Shown piece by piece: positions 48,177-58,226 of a DNA stretch of 64,000 nucleotides. A program made the translations under genes and the position numbers. Source of the stretch: Thalassospira xianhensis MCCC 1A02616 (GTDB lineage Bacteria; Pseudomonadota; Alphaproteobacteria; Rhodospirillales; Thalassospiraceae). The stretch lies in assembly GCF_003326475.1 (NCBI RefSeq), contig NZ_JPWA01000012.1:1-64000 (forward strand), in the 5' to 3' direction. The notes beneath the pieces are model-generated. The model had not been told where the DNA came from, made no database searches, and saw nothing but the letters and a program-made list of their open reading frames with translations. The stretch's first letter is position 1; each line of letters opens with the position of its first letter.

Positions 48177-48974
48177 ATGAAAAACTGGATCAAGGTTGCA
48201 ACTGCAGCAGCCGTAGGTGTCGCACTGAGTGCATCGGCAGCAAGTGCAGCTTGGGAAAAGGTCGTCATTGCGACCGAGGGTGCCTACCCTCCGTTCAACT
48301 ATGTTGATAAGGATGGCAAACTGCAGGGCTTCGATGTCGATTTCGCTGTAAAACTCTGCGAAACTGCTGGCATCGAATGCGAGATCGTTGCTCAGGATTG
48401 GGACGGGATCATTCCTGGGCTGCTGGCGAAAAAATACGATGCAATTATCGCCCAGATGTCGATCACCGAAGAGCGTAAACGCTCCATCGACTTCACCAAC
48501 TACTACAGCACCACACCGGCAGTATTTGTTGGTAAAGAAGGAATGTCTGTGGAAGCCTGGAAGGATGGCGCTGTTGTCGAAGACGCGCTTGATGGTCTCG
48601 TAATTGGCGTTCAGCGTTCGACAACTCACTCTGCCTTCCTTGAAGACAATTTCCCGAACGCCGAAATTCGTATGTATGACACGCAGGACAATGCCCTGCT
48701 TGATCTTACGGCTGGCCGCATTGATGCAACACTGGCCGATTCCGGTGTTCTCGTTGAATGGGTCAAATCCGATGAAGGCAAAGGCTATGCTTTCGTGTCG
48801 GATACTTTTGCTCCCAAAGAATTCTTTGGCGAGGGTGCCGGTATCGGCATTCGCAAAGAAGATCAGGACCTGAAGGAAATCCTGAACAAGGCACTGGCTG
48901 AGATGCTTGCCAATGGTTCCTATCAGGAAATCAACAAAAAATATTTCGAAGAAATCAACCTGCACCCGAATTGA
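48177..48974 (+). CDS. Polar amino acid ABC transporter, periplasmic substrate-binding protein
   Basis: The 265-residue protein has a signal peptide (MKNWIKVATAAAVGVALSAS, cleavage near ASAAW). It then shows the SBP family 3 fold: ATEGAYPPFNYVDKDGKLQGFDVDFA, MSITEERKRSIDFTNYY and VQRSTTHSAFLE. It resembles ArgT/HisJ lysine-arginine-ornithine binding proteins. AAGGGAG precedes the ATG. A hairpin after its stop separates it from the permease genes. Confidence 0.93.
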   Translation: MKNWIKVATAAAVGVALSASAASAAWEKVVIATEGAYPPFNYVDKDGKLQGFDVDFAVKLCETAGIECEIVAQDWDGIIPGLLAKKYDAIIAQMSITEERKRSIDFTNYYSTTPAVFVGKEGMSVEAWKDGAVVEDALDGLVIGVQRSTTHSAFLEDNFPNAEIRMYDTQDNALLDLTAGRIDATLADSGVLVEWVKSDEGKGYAFVSDTFAPKEFFGEGAGIGIRKEDQDLKEILNKALAEMLANGSYQEINKKYFEEINLHPN

Positions 48975-48988
48975 TCGGAAAGCAGTTT

Positions 48989-49012
48989 AGGGCGGCACCT
49001 CTGTGCCGCCCT
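48989..49012 (+). terminator. Hairpin after the binding-protein gene
   Basis: AGGGCGGCAC-CTCT-GTGCCGCCCT is a perfect 10-bp stem followed by TCCCTTATT, 15 bp after the stop. Such structures after SBP genes give partial termination or protect the SBP mRNA, so that more binding protein than permease is made. Confidence 0.7.
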
Positions 49013-49061
49013 TCCCTTATTGCCCGACGTTGATGTGGCATGAAGGTTTGCAGGAGATACC

Positions 49062-49754
49062 ATGTTTGATTTATACGGCCGCGGTTGGCAGATGCTTGAA
49101 GGGGGACTGGTTACAGTTCAACTTTGCCTCACCGTTTTGCCATTCATGATTATTCTTGGTTTGCTGGGCGCTTCGGCAAAATTATCGCGTTATCGGAGCT
49201 TGAGGATAATCGGGGAAAGCTACACCGTTATTATTCGCGGTATTCCCGAACTTTTGGTTATTTTATTGATCTATTTTGGCGGCACGATTGCCGTGCAGAA
49301 CCTTGCTGAGCTTATTGGCGGTGAAGCTGTTCGTGTTGATATCCCGGCATTCTGGTCGGGCGTGGCGGCACTTGCTCTTGTTCAGGGTGCATTCGCCTCC
49401 GAAGTGTTTCGCGCAGCCATGCAATCCATTCCGGTTGGCCAGATTGAAGCCGCAACGGCGTGCGGCATGACACCAGCGCAAATATTCCTTCGAATCAAGT
49501 TACCGCAACTCTGGCGGTTCGCCCTGCCCGGTCTGAATAACCTGTTTCAGGTTCTGATCAAGGATACGGCCCTGATTTCAGTCGTCGGTGTCGAGGAAAT
49601 CCTGCGAAAAGCGGCGGTTGGTGCGGGGACAGAAAAAGCGCCATTCACGTTCTATCTGGTTGCAATGGCGATGTTCCTGGCTTTTACCACTGTATCCCTG
49701 TTCGTTTTCAGCCGACTTGAAAAGCGGGCTTCCCGTGGCATTGCGAGGGCGTAA
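49062..49754 (+). CDS. Polar amino acid ABC transporter permease (HisQ-type)
   Basis: Inner-membrane permease of 230 residues with about five membrane segments. The EAA loop that contacts the ATPase is visible as IEAATACGMTPAQIFLRIKLPQ near residue 128. It follows the binding protein after 87 bp that include a hairpin, and the second permease begins 3 bp after its stop. Confidence 0.93.
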   Translation: MFDLYGRGWQMLEGGLVTVQLCLTVLPFMIILGLLGASAKLSRYRSLRIIGESYTVIIRGIPELLVILLIYFGGTIAVQNLAELIGGEAVRVDIPAFWSGVAALALVQGAFASEVFRAAMQSIPVGQIEAATACGMTPAQIFLRIKLPQLWRFALPGLNNLFQVLIKDTALISVVGVEEILRKAAVGAGTEKAPFTFYLVAMAMFLAFTTVSLFVFSRLEKRASRGIARA

Positions 49755-49757
49755 TCG

Positions 49758-50504
49758 ATGTTTGAAGATCTGATATACGTCCTGACCAAATATGATACCT
49801 GGCTGTGGCAGGGGTTCCTTCTGACACTACAGTTGTTGGCAGTTTCTGTCGTATTTGGCACCCTGATTGCCATCCCGCTTGCCGTGGCCCGTGTTTCAAA
49901 GCTGGTTTGGGTTCAGGCCCTGCCCTTTGCGTTTATCTATGTGTTTCGCGGTACGCCGCTGATCGCGCAGCTGTTCATGATGTATTACGGTTGCGGGCAG
50001 CTTATCGCCAACATTGAAGGCATACAGGATCACTGGTCCTGGACCTATCTGCGTGATCCCTACTGGTACTGCCTGCTGACATTCGTCCTGAATACGGCAG
50101 CCTACATGGCCGAAATCATGCGTGGCGGGATCCAGAACGTTCCGAATGGTGAAATTGAAGCTGCCCGTGCGTGCGGCATGCGCCCCGCCACCATTTATCG
50201 CCGGATCATCTTCCCGCGTATGTGGCAGATCATCTGGCCTGCCTATACCAACGATGTGATTTTTACGCTTAAGGCAACGTCACTGGCATCAACGGTGACA
50301 ATGATGGAATTGACTGGTGCCGCGCGCAAAATCGTTGCGCGTACCGCATTGCCATATGAGGCCTTCATCTCGGCTGGTGTGATCTATCTGATCATTGTTT
50401 ATGTTCTCACCTTTGGCTTCAAGGGGATCGAGAAATACCTTCGCCGAAACGAAAACCGGAAAGAAAACAAATCCGTCCTGGCCAAAGCTGGCGGACACAT
50501 TTGA
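49758..50504 (+). CDS. Polar amino acid ABC transporter permease (HisM-type)
   Basis: Second inner-membrane permease, 248 residues. The EAA loop reads IEAARACGMRPATIYRRIIFP near residue 132, and VFRGTPLIAQLFM is typical of HisM-type subunits. It completes the importer of 1 ATPase, 1 binding protein and 2 permeases. Its stop lies 130 bp upstream of the zinc deacylase gene. Confidence 0.93.
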   Translation: MFEDLIYVLTKYDTWLWQGFLLTLQLLAVSVVFGTLIAIPLAVARVSKLVWVQALPFAFIYVFRGTPLIAQLFMMYYGCGQLIANIEGIQDHWSWTYLRDPYWYCLLTFVLNTAAYMAEIMRGGIQNVPNGEIEAARACGMRPATIYRRIIFPRMWQIIWPAYTNDVIFTLKATSLASTVTMMELTGAARKIVARTALPYEAFISAGVIYLIIVYVLTFGFKGIEKYLRRNENRKENKSVLAKAGGHI

Positions 50505-50633
50505 TCCGACGTTTATGCACGACCTCGAGCGGCGATTACCATCGCTCGAGGTCCATGCGCCCCATAGAGCCAAGCAACCCAGTTGTTTGCAAAGGCTGCC
50601 TGTAACGCCACCACCAACCCCCACAGGAATATC

Positions 50634-51773
50634 ATGCAACAGGAACGCATTGAACTGCTTCGCCCCCAAATGGGCACTGCCCGCGCGCTTACCGTCCGTC
50701 GCTATGGCATCTCCGGTAAAGGACCCAAAGCTTATCTGCAGGCCGCCCTTCATGCTGACGAACTCCCCGGTGTGATCGCCCTGCACCATTTGGAAATTCT
50801 GCTGAAAACGGCCGAGGAAAATGACCAGATCAAGGGTGAAATCGTTGTTGTGCCGTTCGCCAATCCGATCGGTTTCACCCAGTATGTCGATATGAAGCCG
50901 CTTGGACGTTTTGAAATGCGTACAGGCCAAAACTTCAACCGACATTATCCGGACCTGTGCAAAGAACTGATTACTGCTGTCGATGGAAAACTTGGTCAGG
51001 ATGCAGAAAACAATGTGGAAGTCATCCGCACAGAACTACGTCGCCTGATCAAAGAACATCGCATAAATGCAGGACCTTTGACCGATCTTGAGGATCTGCG
51101 TCTGACGCTGGCGGAACTCGCAATTGATGCCGATTATGTTCTTGATCTGCATTGCGACTGGGAAGCTGCAATGCACCTTTACACGAGCGATTCTAGCTGG
51201 CCGGACGCGGCAGATCTTTCCGCCCAAATCGGTGCGGAAGCCTGCCTGATTGCCGAAGAAAGCGGTGCGAACCCGTTCGACGAAGCTTTCAGCCGCCCAT
51301 GGGTCGAACTGCGCCGTGTCTATGGCGACAAGTTTCCGATCCCGATGGCAACGCTTTCAACGACAATTGAATTGCGTGGCGAACAGGATGTTTATGATCA
51401 TCTTGCCAGCCAGGATGCGAAGAACCTTTTTGCATTTCTGCAACGTCGGGGCGTTATCGGGGGCGATCCCGGCCCCTTGCCAGAGGCAAAATGCACCGCG
51501 ACCCCTCTTGCCGGTGTTGATCGTGTAACGGCAACCCATGGCGGGATGATCGTGTTTTCCATTGATGCCGGCGTAACCGTAAAGGCTGGTCAGGAACTGG
51601 GCTATGTTCTTGATTGCGAAACCGGTGACAAAACGCCGTTTTCCAGCCGTACGGATGGTTTCCTGTATGCGCGCGTTGGTGGACGCCTTGTGGTCCCGGG
51701 TGGTTTGCTGTGCTCGGTGGCCGGTGCAGACGTTCTGCCGGGCCGTGAAGGACTTCTATTGACCGCCCGTTGA
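50634..51773 (+). CDS. Succinylglutamate desuccinylase/aspartoacylase family zinc deacylase
   Basis: M14-like zinc carboxypeptidase of 379 residues. The zinc ligands and catalytic residues appear as HADELPG (His40, Glu43), NFNRHYPD (98-105), LDLHCD (His173) and a late ELRGEQD glutamate. The C-terminal part is a beta-domain as in AstE/aspartoacylase proteins. It hydrolyses N-acyl amino acids in general; its substrate is unknown. Its place beside the polar amino acid importer suggests that an N-acylated amino acid enters and is deacylated (inference). ATG 50634 follows AGGA. Confidence 0.86.
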   Translation: MQQERIELLRPQMGTARALTVRRYGISGKGPKAYLQAALHADELPGVIALHHLEILLKTAEENDQIKGEIVVVPFANPIGFTQYVDMKPLGRFEMRTGQNFNRHYPDLCKELITAVDGKLGQDAENNVEVIRTELRRLIKEHRINAGPLTDLEDLRLTLAELAIDADYVLDLHCDWEAAMHLYTSDSSWPDAADLSAQIGAEACLIAEESGANPFDEAFSRPWVELRRVYGDKFPIPMATLSTTIELRGEQDVYDHLASQDAKNLFAFLQRRGVIGGDPGPLPEAKCTATPLAGVDRVTATHGGMIVFSIDAGVTVKAGQELGYVLDCETGDKTPFSSRTDGFLYARVGGRLVVPGGLLCSVAGADVLPGREGLLLTAR

Positions 51774-51861
51774 CCTTCTTTACGGGACGCGATAGCAAGA
51801 GTTCGGTATAATCGCTGCCGAATTCATCGCTTCGCGTACCGCGCGTTTTAAGGATATCGAG

Positions 51862-52695
51862 ATGTTCGACCCGAGTTCTGTTTCCGAAGTCATTACAGCG
51901 GCCAAAGCCGCAGCAAAAAGCGATGCGGATACCGCACGTCTGGCCATTTCCGTTCTTGATCTGACCAGTCTGAATGACGATGACACGGTCGAGAAGATCG
52001 AAGCATTATGTGACCGCGCTCAGAGCCCGGCAGGCAATACCGCCGCCGTTTGCGTTTACGCCCCCTTCGTTGAGACCGCATGGCGGGCACTGGGGCAAAG
52101 CGGTGTCAAAACGGCGACCGTGGTCAATTTCCCGGCCGGTGGTACCAATGCACAGCGTGTGGGCGACGAAACGGCCGACGCCGTTGCCAAGGGTGCGGAC
52201 GAGGTTGATCTGGTTTTGCCTTACAAGGCTTTTCTGGCCGGGGAAATCCAGACCGTAATTGATGTTATTGAGGCAACCCGCATGGCTTGCGGCCCGATGA
52301 CGACGATGAAGGTTATCCTTGAGAGTGGCGAGTTTGAAGATCTTTCCAAGGTCTATGACGCAGCCCGCCTTGCGATCAAGCATGGTGCGAATTTCGTTAA
52401 AACCTCGACCGGAAAGGTGCCGGTTGGTGCAACACCCGATGCCGCGGTGGCAATGATCACAGCCATCCGAGACGCCCGCGAGGAAGATGGCCTTGCCTGT
52501 GGCTTCAAGGCATCTGGCGGCGTCAAAACGACCGATGACGCAGCACTCTTTCTTGCTATTGCTGACGAGATCATGGGTGAAGGCTGGGCGGAGCCTGACA
52601 CGTTCCGCTTTGGGGCCAGCGGCGTCCTGACAGCCTTGTTGGAAACTTGCGGTATTGATCCGTCATCGGTCCCCAGGACGACTGGCAACTACTGA
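51862..52695 (+). CDS. deoC: Deoxyribose-phosphate aldolase
   Basis: Splits 2-deoxyribose 5-phosphate into glyceraldehyde 3-phosphate and acetaldehyde. The 277 residues have the Schiff-base lysine 180 in FVKTSTGK and the second lysine in GFKASGGVKT. DEVDLVLPYKAFLAG is also conserved. The N-terminus is longer than in E. coli DeoC and resembles the class II form of many alphaproteobacteria. deoB follows 57 bp later, so both form a deoxynucleoside salvage pair. Confidence 0.95.
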   Translation: MFDPSSVSEVITAAKAAAKSDADTARLAISVLDLTSLNDDDTVEKIEALCDRAQSPAGNTAAVCVYAPFVETAWRALGQSGVKTATVVNFPAGGTNAQRVGDETADAVAKGADEVDLVLPYKAFLAGEIQTVIDVIEATRMACGPMTTMKVILESGEFEDLSKVYDAARLAIKHGANFVKTSTGKVPVGATPDAAVAMITAIRDAREEDGLACGFKASGGVKTTDDAALFLAIADEIMGEGWAEPDTFRFGASGVLTALLETCGIDPSSVPRTTGNY

Positions 52696-52752
52696 GAATA
52701 ATGACTATCTGCCAATCAGCACGAATGGCAAATACAGCTGAAGGAAGACGGA

Positions 52753-53976
52753 ATGGCGCGCGCCATCATCATTGTTGCAGACAGTTTCGGTATCGGTGCC
52801 GCCCCGGATGCGGCCAAGTTCGGTGATCAGGGATCGGACACCTTGGGCCATATTGCAGAAAGCTGCGCCAAGGGCTTGGCAGACAATGATATTCGCAAGG
52901 GTACCCTGAACATTCCGAATATGACGGCACTGGGCCTTGGTGAAGCCGCTAGGGACGCAACCGGGCGTGTTCCGCCGGGGCTTGAGCATGGTGGGGCGAT
53001 CATCGGGGCCTACGGCCACGCCAAAGAACTGTCACGTGGCAAGGATACGCCAAGCGGACATTGGGAAATAGCCGGTGTACCTGTTGATTTTGACTGGGGC
53101 TACTTCCCGCTTGAAGTTCCGACATTCCCCAAGGAACTGACCGATGCCCTGATCGAACAGGCAAAGCTGCCCGGCATTCTGGGCAATTGTCATGCGTCTG
53201 GCACCACGATTATTGCCGAGCTTGGTGAAGAACACATCAAAACCGGCATGCCGATTTGCTATACGTCGGCCGATAGCGTGTTTCAGATTGCCGCCCACGA
53301 AGAGCATTTTGGTCTGGATCGGTTGTACGAGGTTTGCGATATCGCCTTTAAACTGGTTGAGCCATATAATATTGGCCGTGTCATCGCCCGCCCGTTTGTC
53401 GGCAGCAGTCCGGCTGATTTCAAGCGAACGGCAAATCGTCGCGATATAGCGATCCCGCCGCATAGACCGACCTTACTGGATAAGTTTAGCGAGGCTGGCG
53501 GCACGGTCATCTCGGTGGGCAAAATTGCCGATATCTATGCACAGCGCGGCATTTCAAAGAAGGTAAAGGCATCGGGTAATATGGCCCTTTTTGATGCCAT
53601 GATGACTGAAATTGATCAGGCTCCTGATAGCAGCATCGTTTTTACCAATCTGGTCGATTTCGATATGGAATTCGGACATCGTCGTGATGTACCCGGCTAT
53701 GCCAACGCACTGGAAGAATTCGATGCCCGTATTCCCGAACTGCGTGCGGCACTGAAACCCGGTGATCTGGTCATAGTTACTGCCGATCACGGCTGTGACC
53801 CGACATGGCGCGGCAATGACCACACACGTGAATTCGTACCGATTATGGCGTTCGGTCCTGCCATTCAACCTGGCCCGATTGGTTTGCGCGACAGTTTTGC
53901 AGATATCGGGCAAACCGTTGCAGACCACCTTGGTATTGCGCCACTTGCGGCGGGTACCTCTTTCCTGAATGGATAA
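52753..53976 (+). CDS. deoB: Phosphopentomutase
   Basis: Interconverts (deoxy)ribose 1- and 5-phosphate, feeding DeoC. The 407 residues of this alkaline-phosphatase-like Mn enzyme show [27 protein letters not shown] opening motifs, the phosphothreonine region [11 protein letters not shown] and the metal site [19 protein letters not shown] typical phosphopentomutase length. The FrnE-like gene starts 3 bp after its stop. Nucleoside phosphorylase genes are not in the window. Confidence 0.95.
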   Translation: MARAIIIVADSFGIGAAPDAAKFGDQGSDTLGHIAESCAKGLADNDIRKGTLNIPNMTALGLGEAARDATGRVPPGLEHGGAIIGAYGHAKELSRGKDTPSGHWEIAGVPVDFDWGYFPLEVPTFPKELTDALIEQAKLPGILGNCHASGTTIIAELGEEHIKTGMPICYTSADSVFQIAAHEEHFGLDRLYEVCDIAFKLVEPYNIGRVIARPFVGSSPADFKRTANRRDIAIPPHRPTLLDKFSEAGGTVISVGKIADIYAQRGISKKVKASGNMALFDAMMTEIDQAPDSSIVFTNLVDFDMEFGHRRDVPGYANALEEFDARIPELRAALKPGDLVIVTADHGCDPTWRGNDHTREFVPIMAFGPAIQPGPIGLRDSFADIGQTVADHLGIAPLAAGTSFLNG

Positions 53977-53979
53977 AAC

Positions 53980-54666
53980 ATGAACTGGCAACTTGGACAT
54001 AGCGAAGCATCGATGGCGGCGATCCGAATTGAGGCGATCATCGATACGGTATGTCCTTGGTGCTATATCGGTAAAAAACGGCTGGAAAAGGCGCTTGCGC
54101 GCGAGCAGCTGGACCACATGCCGATCACTTGGCGTCCGTTCCTGTTAAACCCCGACATGCCGAGCGGCGGAATTGACCGGAAATTGTATCTTTCGGCCAA
54201 ATTCGGAGGCACTGAAAGTGCAACCCGCGTTTACAAGGCAATCGAAGCTGCCGGTGCAGCCGTCGGAATCGATTTCAATTTCGATGCCATTCGTCTGACA
54301 CCGGACTCGACGGATTCCCATCGTCTGATCTACAAGGTCTGCACAGAAAAGCCTGCTGTTGGAAATGATCTGGTAGAAGATCTGTTTACAGCTTATTTCC
54401 TTGATGGTCGCGATATTGGTGATCTTGATGTTCTGGTGGAGATTGCCGTTACCCACGGAGAAGACAGAAACGAAATCCTTGATTATCTTGGTGGTGATAT
54501 GGATCGTGAATTCGTGTCGCAGGAAAACCGTGTTGCCCATCAAATGGGGGTAACCGGTGTGCCCTGCTTCCTGTTTAATGGCCGCCATGCTCTTTCCGGG
54601 GCACAGGAACCCGATATCCTGCAACGTATGATCCGTCTGGCGCGTCAGGAAGAAACACCTATCTGA
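53980..54666 (+). CDS. DsbA-family protein (FrnE-like 2-hydroxychromene-2-carboxylate isomerase/oxidoreductase fold)
   Basis: A 228-residue thioredoxin-fold protein. The active-site CPWC lies at residues 25-28 (IIDTVCPWCYIGKKRLEKAL), and the cis-proline region is MGVTGVPCFLFN. The sequence fits the cytoplasmic FrnE-like group, which has been linked to disulfide chemistry and oxidative stress tolerance. No signal peptide is visible. ATG 54013 is an alternative start. It is coupled to deoB but no functional link is evident. Confidence 0.9.
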   Translation: MNWQLGHSEASMAAIRIEAIIDTVCPWCYIGKKRLEKALAREQLDHMPITWRPFLLNPDMPSGGIDRKLYLSAKFGGTESATRVYKAIEAAGAAVGIDFNFDAIRLTPDSTDSHRLIYKVCTEKPAVGNDLVEDLFTAYFLDGRDIGDLDVLVEIAVTHGEDRNEILDYLGGDMDREFVSQENRVAHQMGVTGVPCFLFNGRHALSGAQEPDILQRMIRLARQEETPI

Positions 54667-54683
54667 CATGTATCCTGTCCGGA

Positions 54684-54725
54684 ACAAAAAAATGCAGGTC
54701 CTGAAATGGAACCTGCATTTTTTGT
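54684..54725. terminator. Bidirectional terminator between the FrnE-like gene and mfd
   Basis: An inverted repeat of ACAAAAAAATGCAGGT and ACCTGCATTTTTTGT around an 11-base loop sits between the two convergent genes. Both directions have a stem of at least 8 bp with a run of six or seven U residues. It overlaps the last base of the mfd stop codon. Confidence 0.9.
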
Positions 54726-57700
54726 TATGCCTTTGCTGCAATGTCGGCCAAGCGACGCATAAGACGCTTTAAACCTTCCAATCGATCTGTCGGACCATCC
54801 CAGCCCGCCGCATAGACGATCTTGTGATCCGGGCGCAAACGGGCTACGCCAACCTGTTGCTGGATAAAACCAACCAGACCTGCCGGGTTCGGGAATTCAT
54901 TATTCCGAAGCGTGATAAGCGCTCCCTTGGGACCGGCATCAAGTTTTTCAACATTGGATGTACGGCACCATTGTTTGATCGTGACCACGTCCAGAAGGTT
55001 CTCAACCTCTTTTGGCAGCTTGCCAAAGCGGTCAATCATCTCGGCGGCAAATTGGTCGACTTCCTCGCGGGAACGCAGTTCCGAAATCCGTCGGTACAGG
55101 CCAAGCCGCACGCCAAGATCGGGCACGTAACGATCCGGTATCAGAACCGGCATACCGACATTGATCTGCGGGACGAAGGATGCCACGTCATCGGCCTCTA
55201 TCTCGCCCTTGGCTTCCGCCACGGCTTCTTCGATCATCTGCTGATAAAGTTCGATCCCTACTTCCTTGATATGGCCGGATTGTTCCTCGCCAAGCAGGTT
55301 CCCTGCGCCACGAATATCAAGGTCATGGCTGGCAAGGTTGAAACCCGCACCAAGACTATCAAGGGTCTGCATGACCTCAAGACGTTTCAGTGCGGTTGCC
55401 GTCAGTTTCTTGCCATTTGGCAGTGTCAGATAGGCATAGGCACGCTGTTTTGATCGCCCAATGCGCCCGCGCAATTGATAAAGCTGTGCCAAACCAAACA
55501 TGTCCGCACGATGGATAATCATTGTATTAGCGTTAGGAACGTCGATACCTGACTCGATAATATTAGTCGCAAGCAACAAATCAAATTTGCGATCGGTGAA
55601 ATCAGTCATCACCTGTTCAAGGTCGCGTGCGCCCATCTGACCATGTGCAACGTCAAACTTGATTTCAGGTACCAATGTTTCAAGTTCCTTGGCAACTCGC
55701 CCAAGTTCGTTGACCCGCGGACACACATAGAAAATTTGCCCACCACGGTGACGCTCACGCAGGATCGCTTCGCGTACGACAACCGGATCGTAAGGGGTGA
55801 TATAGGTCCGAACAGCCAGGCGATCGACCGGCGGTGTCGCAATAATCGAAAGTTCTTTCACCCCGGTCAGTGCAAGCTGCAAGGTTCTGGGGATCGGCGT
55901 TGCCGTTAGCGTTAAAACGTGGACATCGGTTTTAAGCTCTTTCAGGCGTTCCTTGTGTTTCACCCCAAAATGCTGCTCTTCATCGATGATCAGCAGTCCA
56001 AGATCCTTGAACTTTACACCATTCCCCAAAAGCGCGTGCGTGCCACACACAATGTCGACATGCCCGCTTTCAAGGTTGTCCTTGACCAGTTTAGCGTTCT
56101 TGCCCGTTACCAGACGTGATAGCTGCTCTACCCGCACAGGAAGCCCGTCAAAGCGCTGTTTGAAGGTCAGGTAATGTTGCCTGCACAACAACGTGGTCGG
56201 GGCGACAATCGCAACCTGCTTGCCCGACATGACTGCTGCAAAGGCGGCACGCAATGCGACCTCTGTCTTGCCAAAACCAACGTCACCGCACACAAGACGA
56301 TCCATAGGTTTGCCCGCTGCCAGATCGTCCAGCGTATCACGAATGGCACGTGCCTGATCCTCGGTTTCGGCAAACGGGAAGCTTGCACAGAACTCGTCAT
56401 AACTGCCTTCTGGGGCGGTCAGGGCTGCTCCTTTGCGCAAATGACGTTCGGCTGCAACCTTGATCAGCTTGCCTGCCATATCGCGGATGCGTTCGCGCAA
56501 TTTGGCTTTGCGCGCCTGCCAGGCAACGCCACCAAGCTTGTCAAGGATCGACACCCCTTCGTCCGAGCCATAGCGCGATAGAACTTCGATATTCTCGACC
56601 GGAACAAAAAGCTTGTCCCCTCCGTCATACTCCAGTTCCAGACAATCGTGTGGCGCACCACCCGCGGTAACGGTCCGAAGACCAAGATAGCGTCCGATCC
56701 CGTGATCAAGATGAACAACAAGATCACCCTCTGAAATTTCGGATGCTTCGCGCAGGAAGTTTTCGGCTTTACGGCGGCGTCCGCCCGGGCGGCTCATGCG
56801 GTCGCCCAGAATATCCTGTTCCGATAGAACCCAAAGGCCTTCGCGCCTGAAACCGTGCTCAAGATCGAGAATGACGACGGCAAGCTGTTCCGGTGTCAGA
56901 TCATCGGTAATGTCTTCCCAGCATTCAGCGGTTACAACCTTGGCAACACCGTGTTCGCGCAGGACAGAAACCATGCGGTCACGTGACCCATCCGAATAGG
57001 CTGCAATTACAACCTGCTGGTTTTTCTCGCGCTGGGCCGAAATGAAATCGCGTAACTCGTCATAAAGGTTGGTATCGGCGCGTGCCCGCACATCGCCAAA
57101 ATCACGTCCCGGTCGTGCGCCCATATCAAAAACGGCACGCTCAGCACTTTCTTCCTCGTAATAGGGTGAAAGCTCCAGAACCGTGCGTTCATTCAGCATC
57201 CGGTCAAATTCGGCCTGATCCAGATAAAGCCGTTCAGGTGGAACAGGTTTGTAAACATTGTCCCCCGAAAGCCCGCCACCCTTTATGTTCAGGCGCGCCT
57301 GATAATAATCGTCAATCATCTCAAGGCGGTTTTCGATGACCTCGCCATATTGATGATCAAAACTGACCGTTACATCCGGCAGATAGGCAAAAACAGTATC
57401 CATACCGTCGTGAAACAGCGGCAGCCAATGCTCCATGCCACCATATTTCAAGCCGTTGCTAATCGATTCATAGAGTGGATCGGTTTGCGAGACGACGCCA
57501 AAAAGTTCGCGATATCCGCTGCGGAATCGGGAAATGCTCTCCTGATCGAGGAACACTTCACCAACTGGCAAAAGTGCAATTTCATTGATCCGTCCGACGG
57601 TGCGTTGGGTTTCAACATCAAATCGACGGATGCTTTCGATCTCGTCCCCAAAGAAATCAAGCCGCACGGGCTCTTTCATGCCGGGCGCAAAGATATCAAC

Positions 57701-58222
57701 AATATCACCACGAACCGCGTAATCACCGGGCTCCATAACCTGTTCGGCACGGTTGTAGCCCATCCGGTCGAAATACCCAGTCAGATCGGCGCGCGAATGT
57801 TCCTGTCCGGATTTAAAGGTCAGTTTGCCGTCGCGCATCACGTCCACCCGCGGAACCCGCTGCATGACAGCGGCCGCCGTTGCCAGCACAATACGCCCCT
57901 GCCCGCTGGCCGGTTCGATATCCTCGGCCAGTGTCGTCAATGTTTCAACGCGACGTGCCGTTACTTCGGCAATCGGCGAAACCCGATCATAAGGCAAGCA
58001 ATCCCAAGCCGGCAGGGTCAGCACCTCGACCTCGCCTGCAAAAAATGCAAGTGCCTCGGCAAGCTGGGACATCCGTTTGTCATCTCGCACGACATGCAGG
58101 ATTGTTGCATTGTTTGCCGATGCATCCAGCAATTCACGCAACAAAAGGGCGTCTGCACCCTCCGGGACGCCACACAGCCGCTTACGACCTTTGGCCGAAA
58201 TAATTTCTTGTAATTTATTCAA
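54725..58222 (-). CDS. mfd: Transcription-repair coupling factor Mfd
   Basis: Displaces RNA polymerase stalled at DNA lesions and recruits UvrA. The 1165-residue protein has the UvrB-like N-terminal region, a CarD-like RNA polymerase interaction domain (GDLVVHLDHGIGRYLGL), and a SF2 translocase. Walker A is GDVGFGKTE (Lys652) and Walker B is LLIIDEEQHFG. A C-terminal TRCF domain ends the protein. It is convergent with the FrnE-like gene and downstream of sdhE by 4 bp. Confidence 0.97.
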   Translation of the reverse strand: MNKLQEIISAKGRKRLCGVPEGADALLLRELLDASANNATILHVVRDDKRMSQLAEALAFFAGEVEVLTLPAWDCLPYDRVSPIAEVTARRVETLTTLAEDIEPASGQGRIVLATAAAVMQRVPRVDVMRDGKLTFKSGQEHSRADLTGYFDRMGYNRAEQVMEPGDYAVRGDIVDIFAPGMKEPVRLDFFGDEIESIRRFDVETQRTVGRINEIALLPVGEVFLDQESISRFRSGYRELFGVVSQTDPLYESISNGLKYGGMEHWLPLFHDGMDTVFAYLPDVTVSFDHQYGEVIENRLEMIDDYYQARLNIKGGGLSGDNVYKPVPPERLYLDQAEFDRMLNERTVLELSPYYEEESAERAVFDMGARPGRDFGDVRARADTNLYDELRDFISAQREKNQQVVIAAYSDGSRDRMVSVLREHGVAKVVTAECWEDITDDLTPEQLAVVILDLEHGFRREGLWVLSEQDILGDRMSRPGGRRRKAENFLREASEISEGDLVVHLDHGIGRYLGLRTVTAGGAPHDCLELEYDGGDKLFVPVENIEVLSRYGSDEGVSILDKLGGVAWQARKAKLRERIRDMAGKLIKVAAERHLRKGAALTAPEGSYDEFCASFPFAETEDQARAIRDTLDDLAAGKPMDRLVCGDVGFGKTEVALRAAFAAVMSGKQVAIVAPTTLLCRQHYLTFKQRFDGLPVRVEQLSRLVTGKNAKLVKDNLESGHVDIVCGTHALLGNGVKFKDLGLLIIDEEQHFGVKHKERLKELKTDVHVLTLTATPIPRTLQLALTGVKELSIIATPPVDRLAVRTYITPYDPVVVREAILRERHRGGQIFYVCPRVNELGRVAKELETLVPEIKFDVAHGQMGARDLEQVMTDFTDRKFDLLLATNIIESGIDVPNANTMIIHRADMFGLAQLYQLRGRIGRSKQRAYAYLTLPNGKKLTATALKRLEVMQTLDSLGAGFNLASHDLDIRGAGNLLGEEQSGHIKEVGIELYQQMIEEAVAEAKGEIEADDVASFVPQINVGMPVLIPDRYVPDLGVRLGLYRRISELRSREEVDQFAAEMIDRFGKLPKEVENLLDVVTIKQWCRTSNVEKLDAGPKGALITLRNNEFPNPAGLVGFIQQQVGVARLRPDHKIVYAAGWDGPTDRLEGLKRLMRRLADIAAKA

Positions 58223-58226
58223 TGTA

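Noticed and set aside
57350..58213. 287-residue plus-strand ORF
   Set aside because: It lies wholly antisense to the 5' part of mfd, has no recognisable motif, and mfd is a clear full-length gene in that place.
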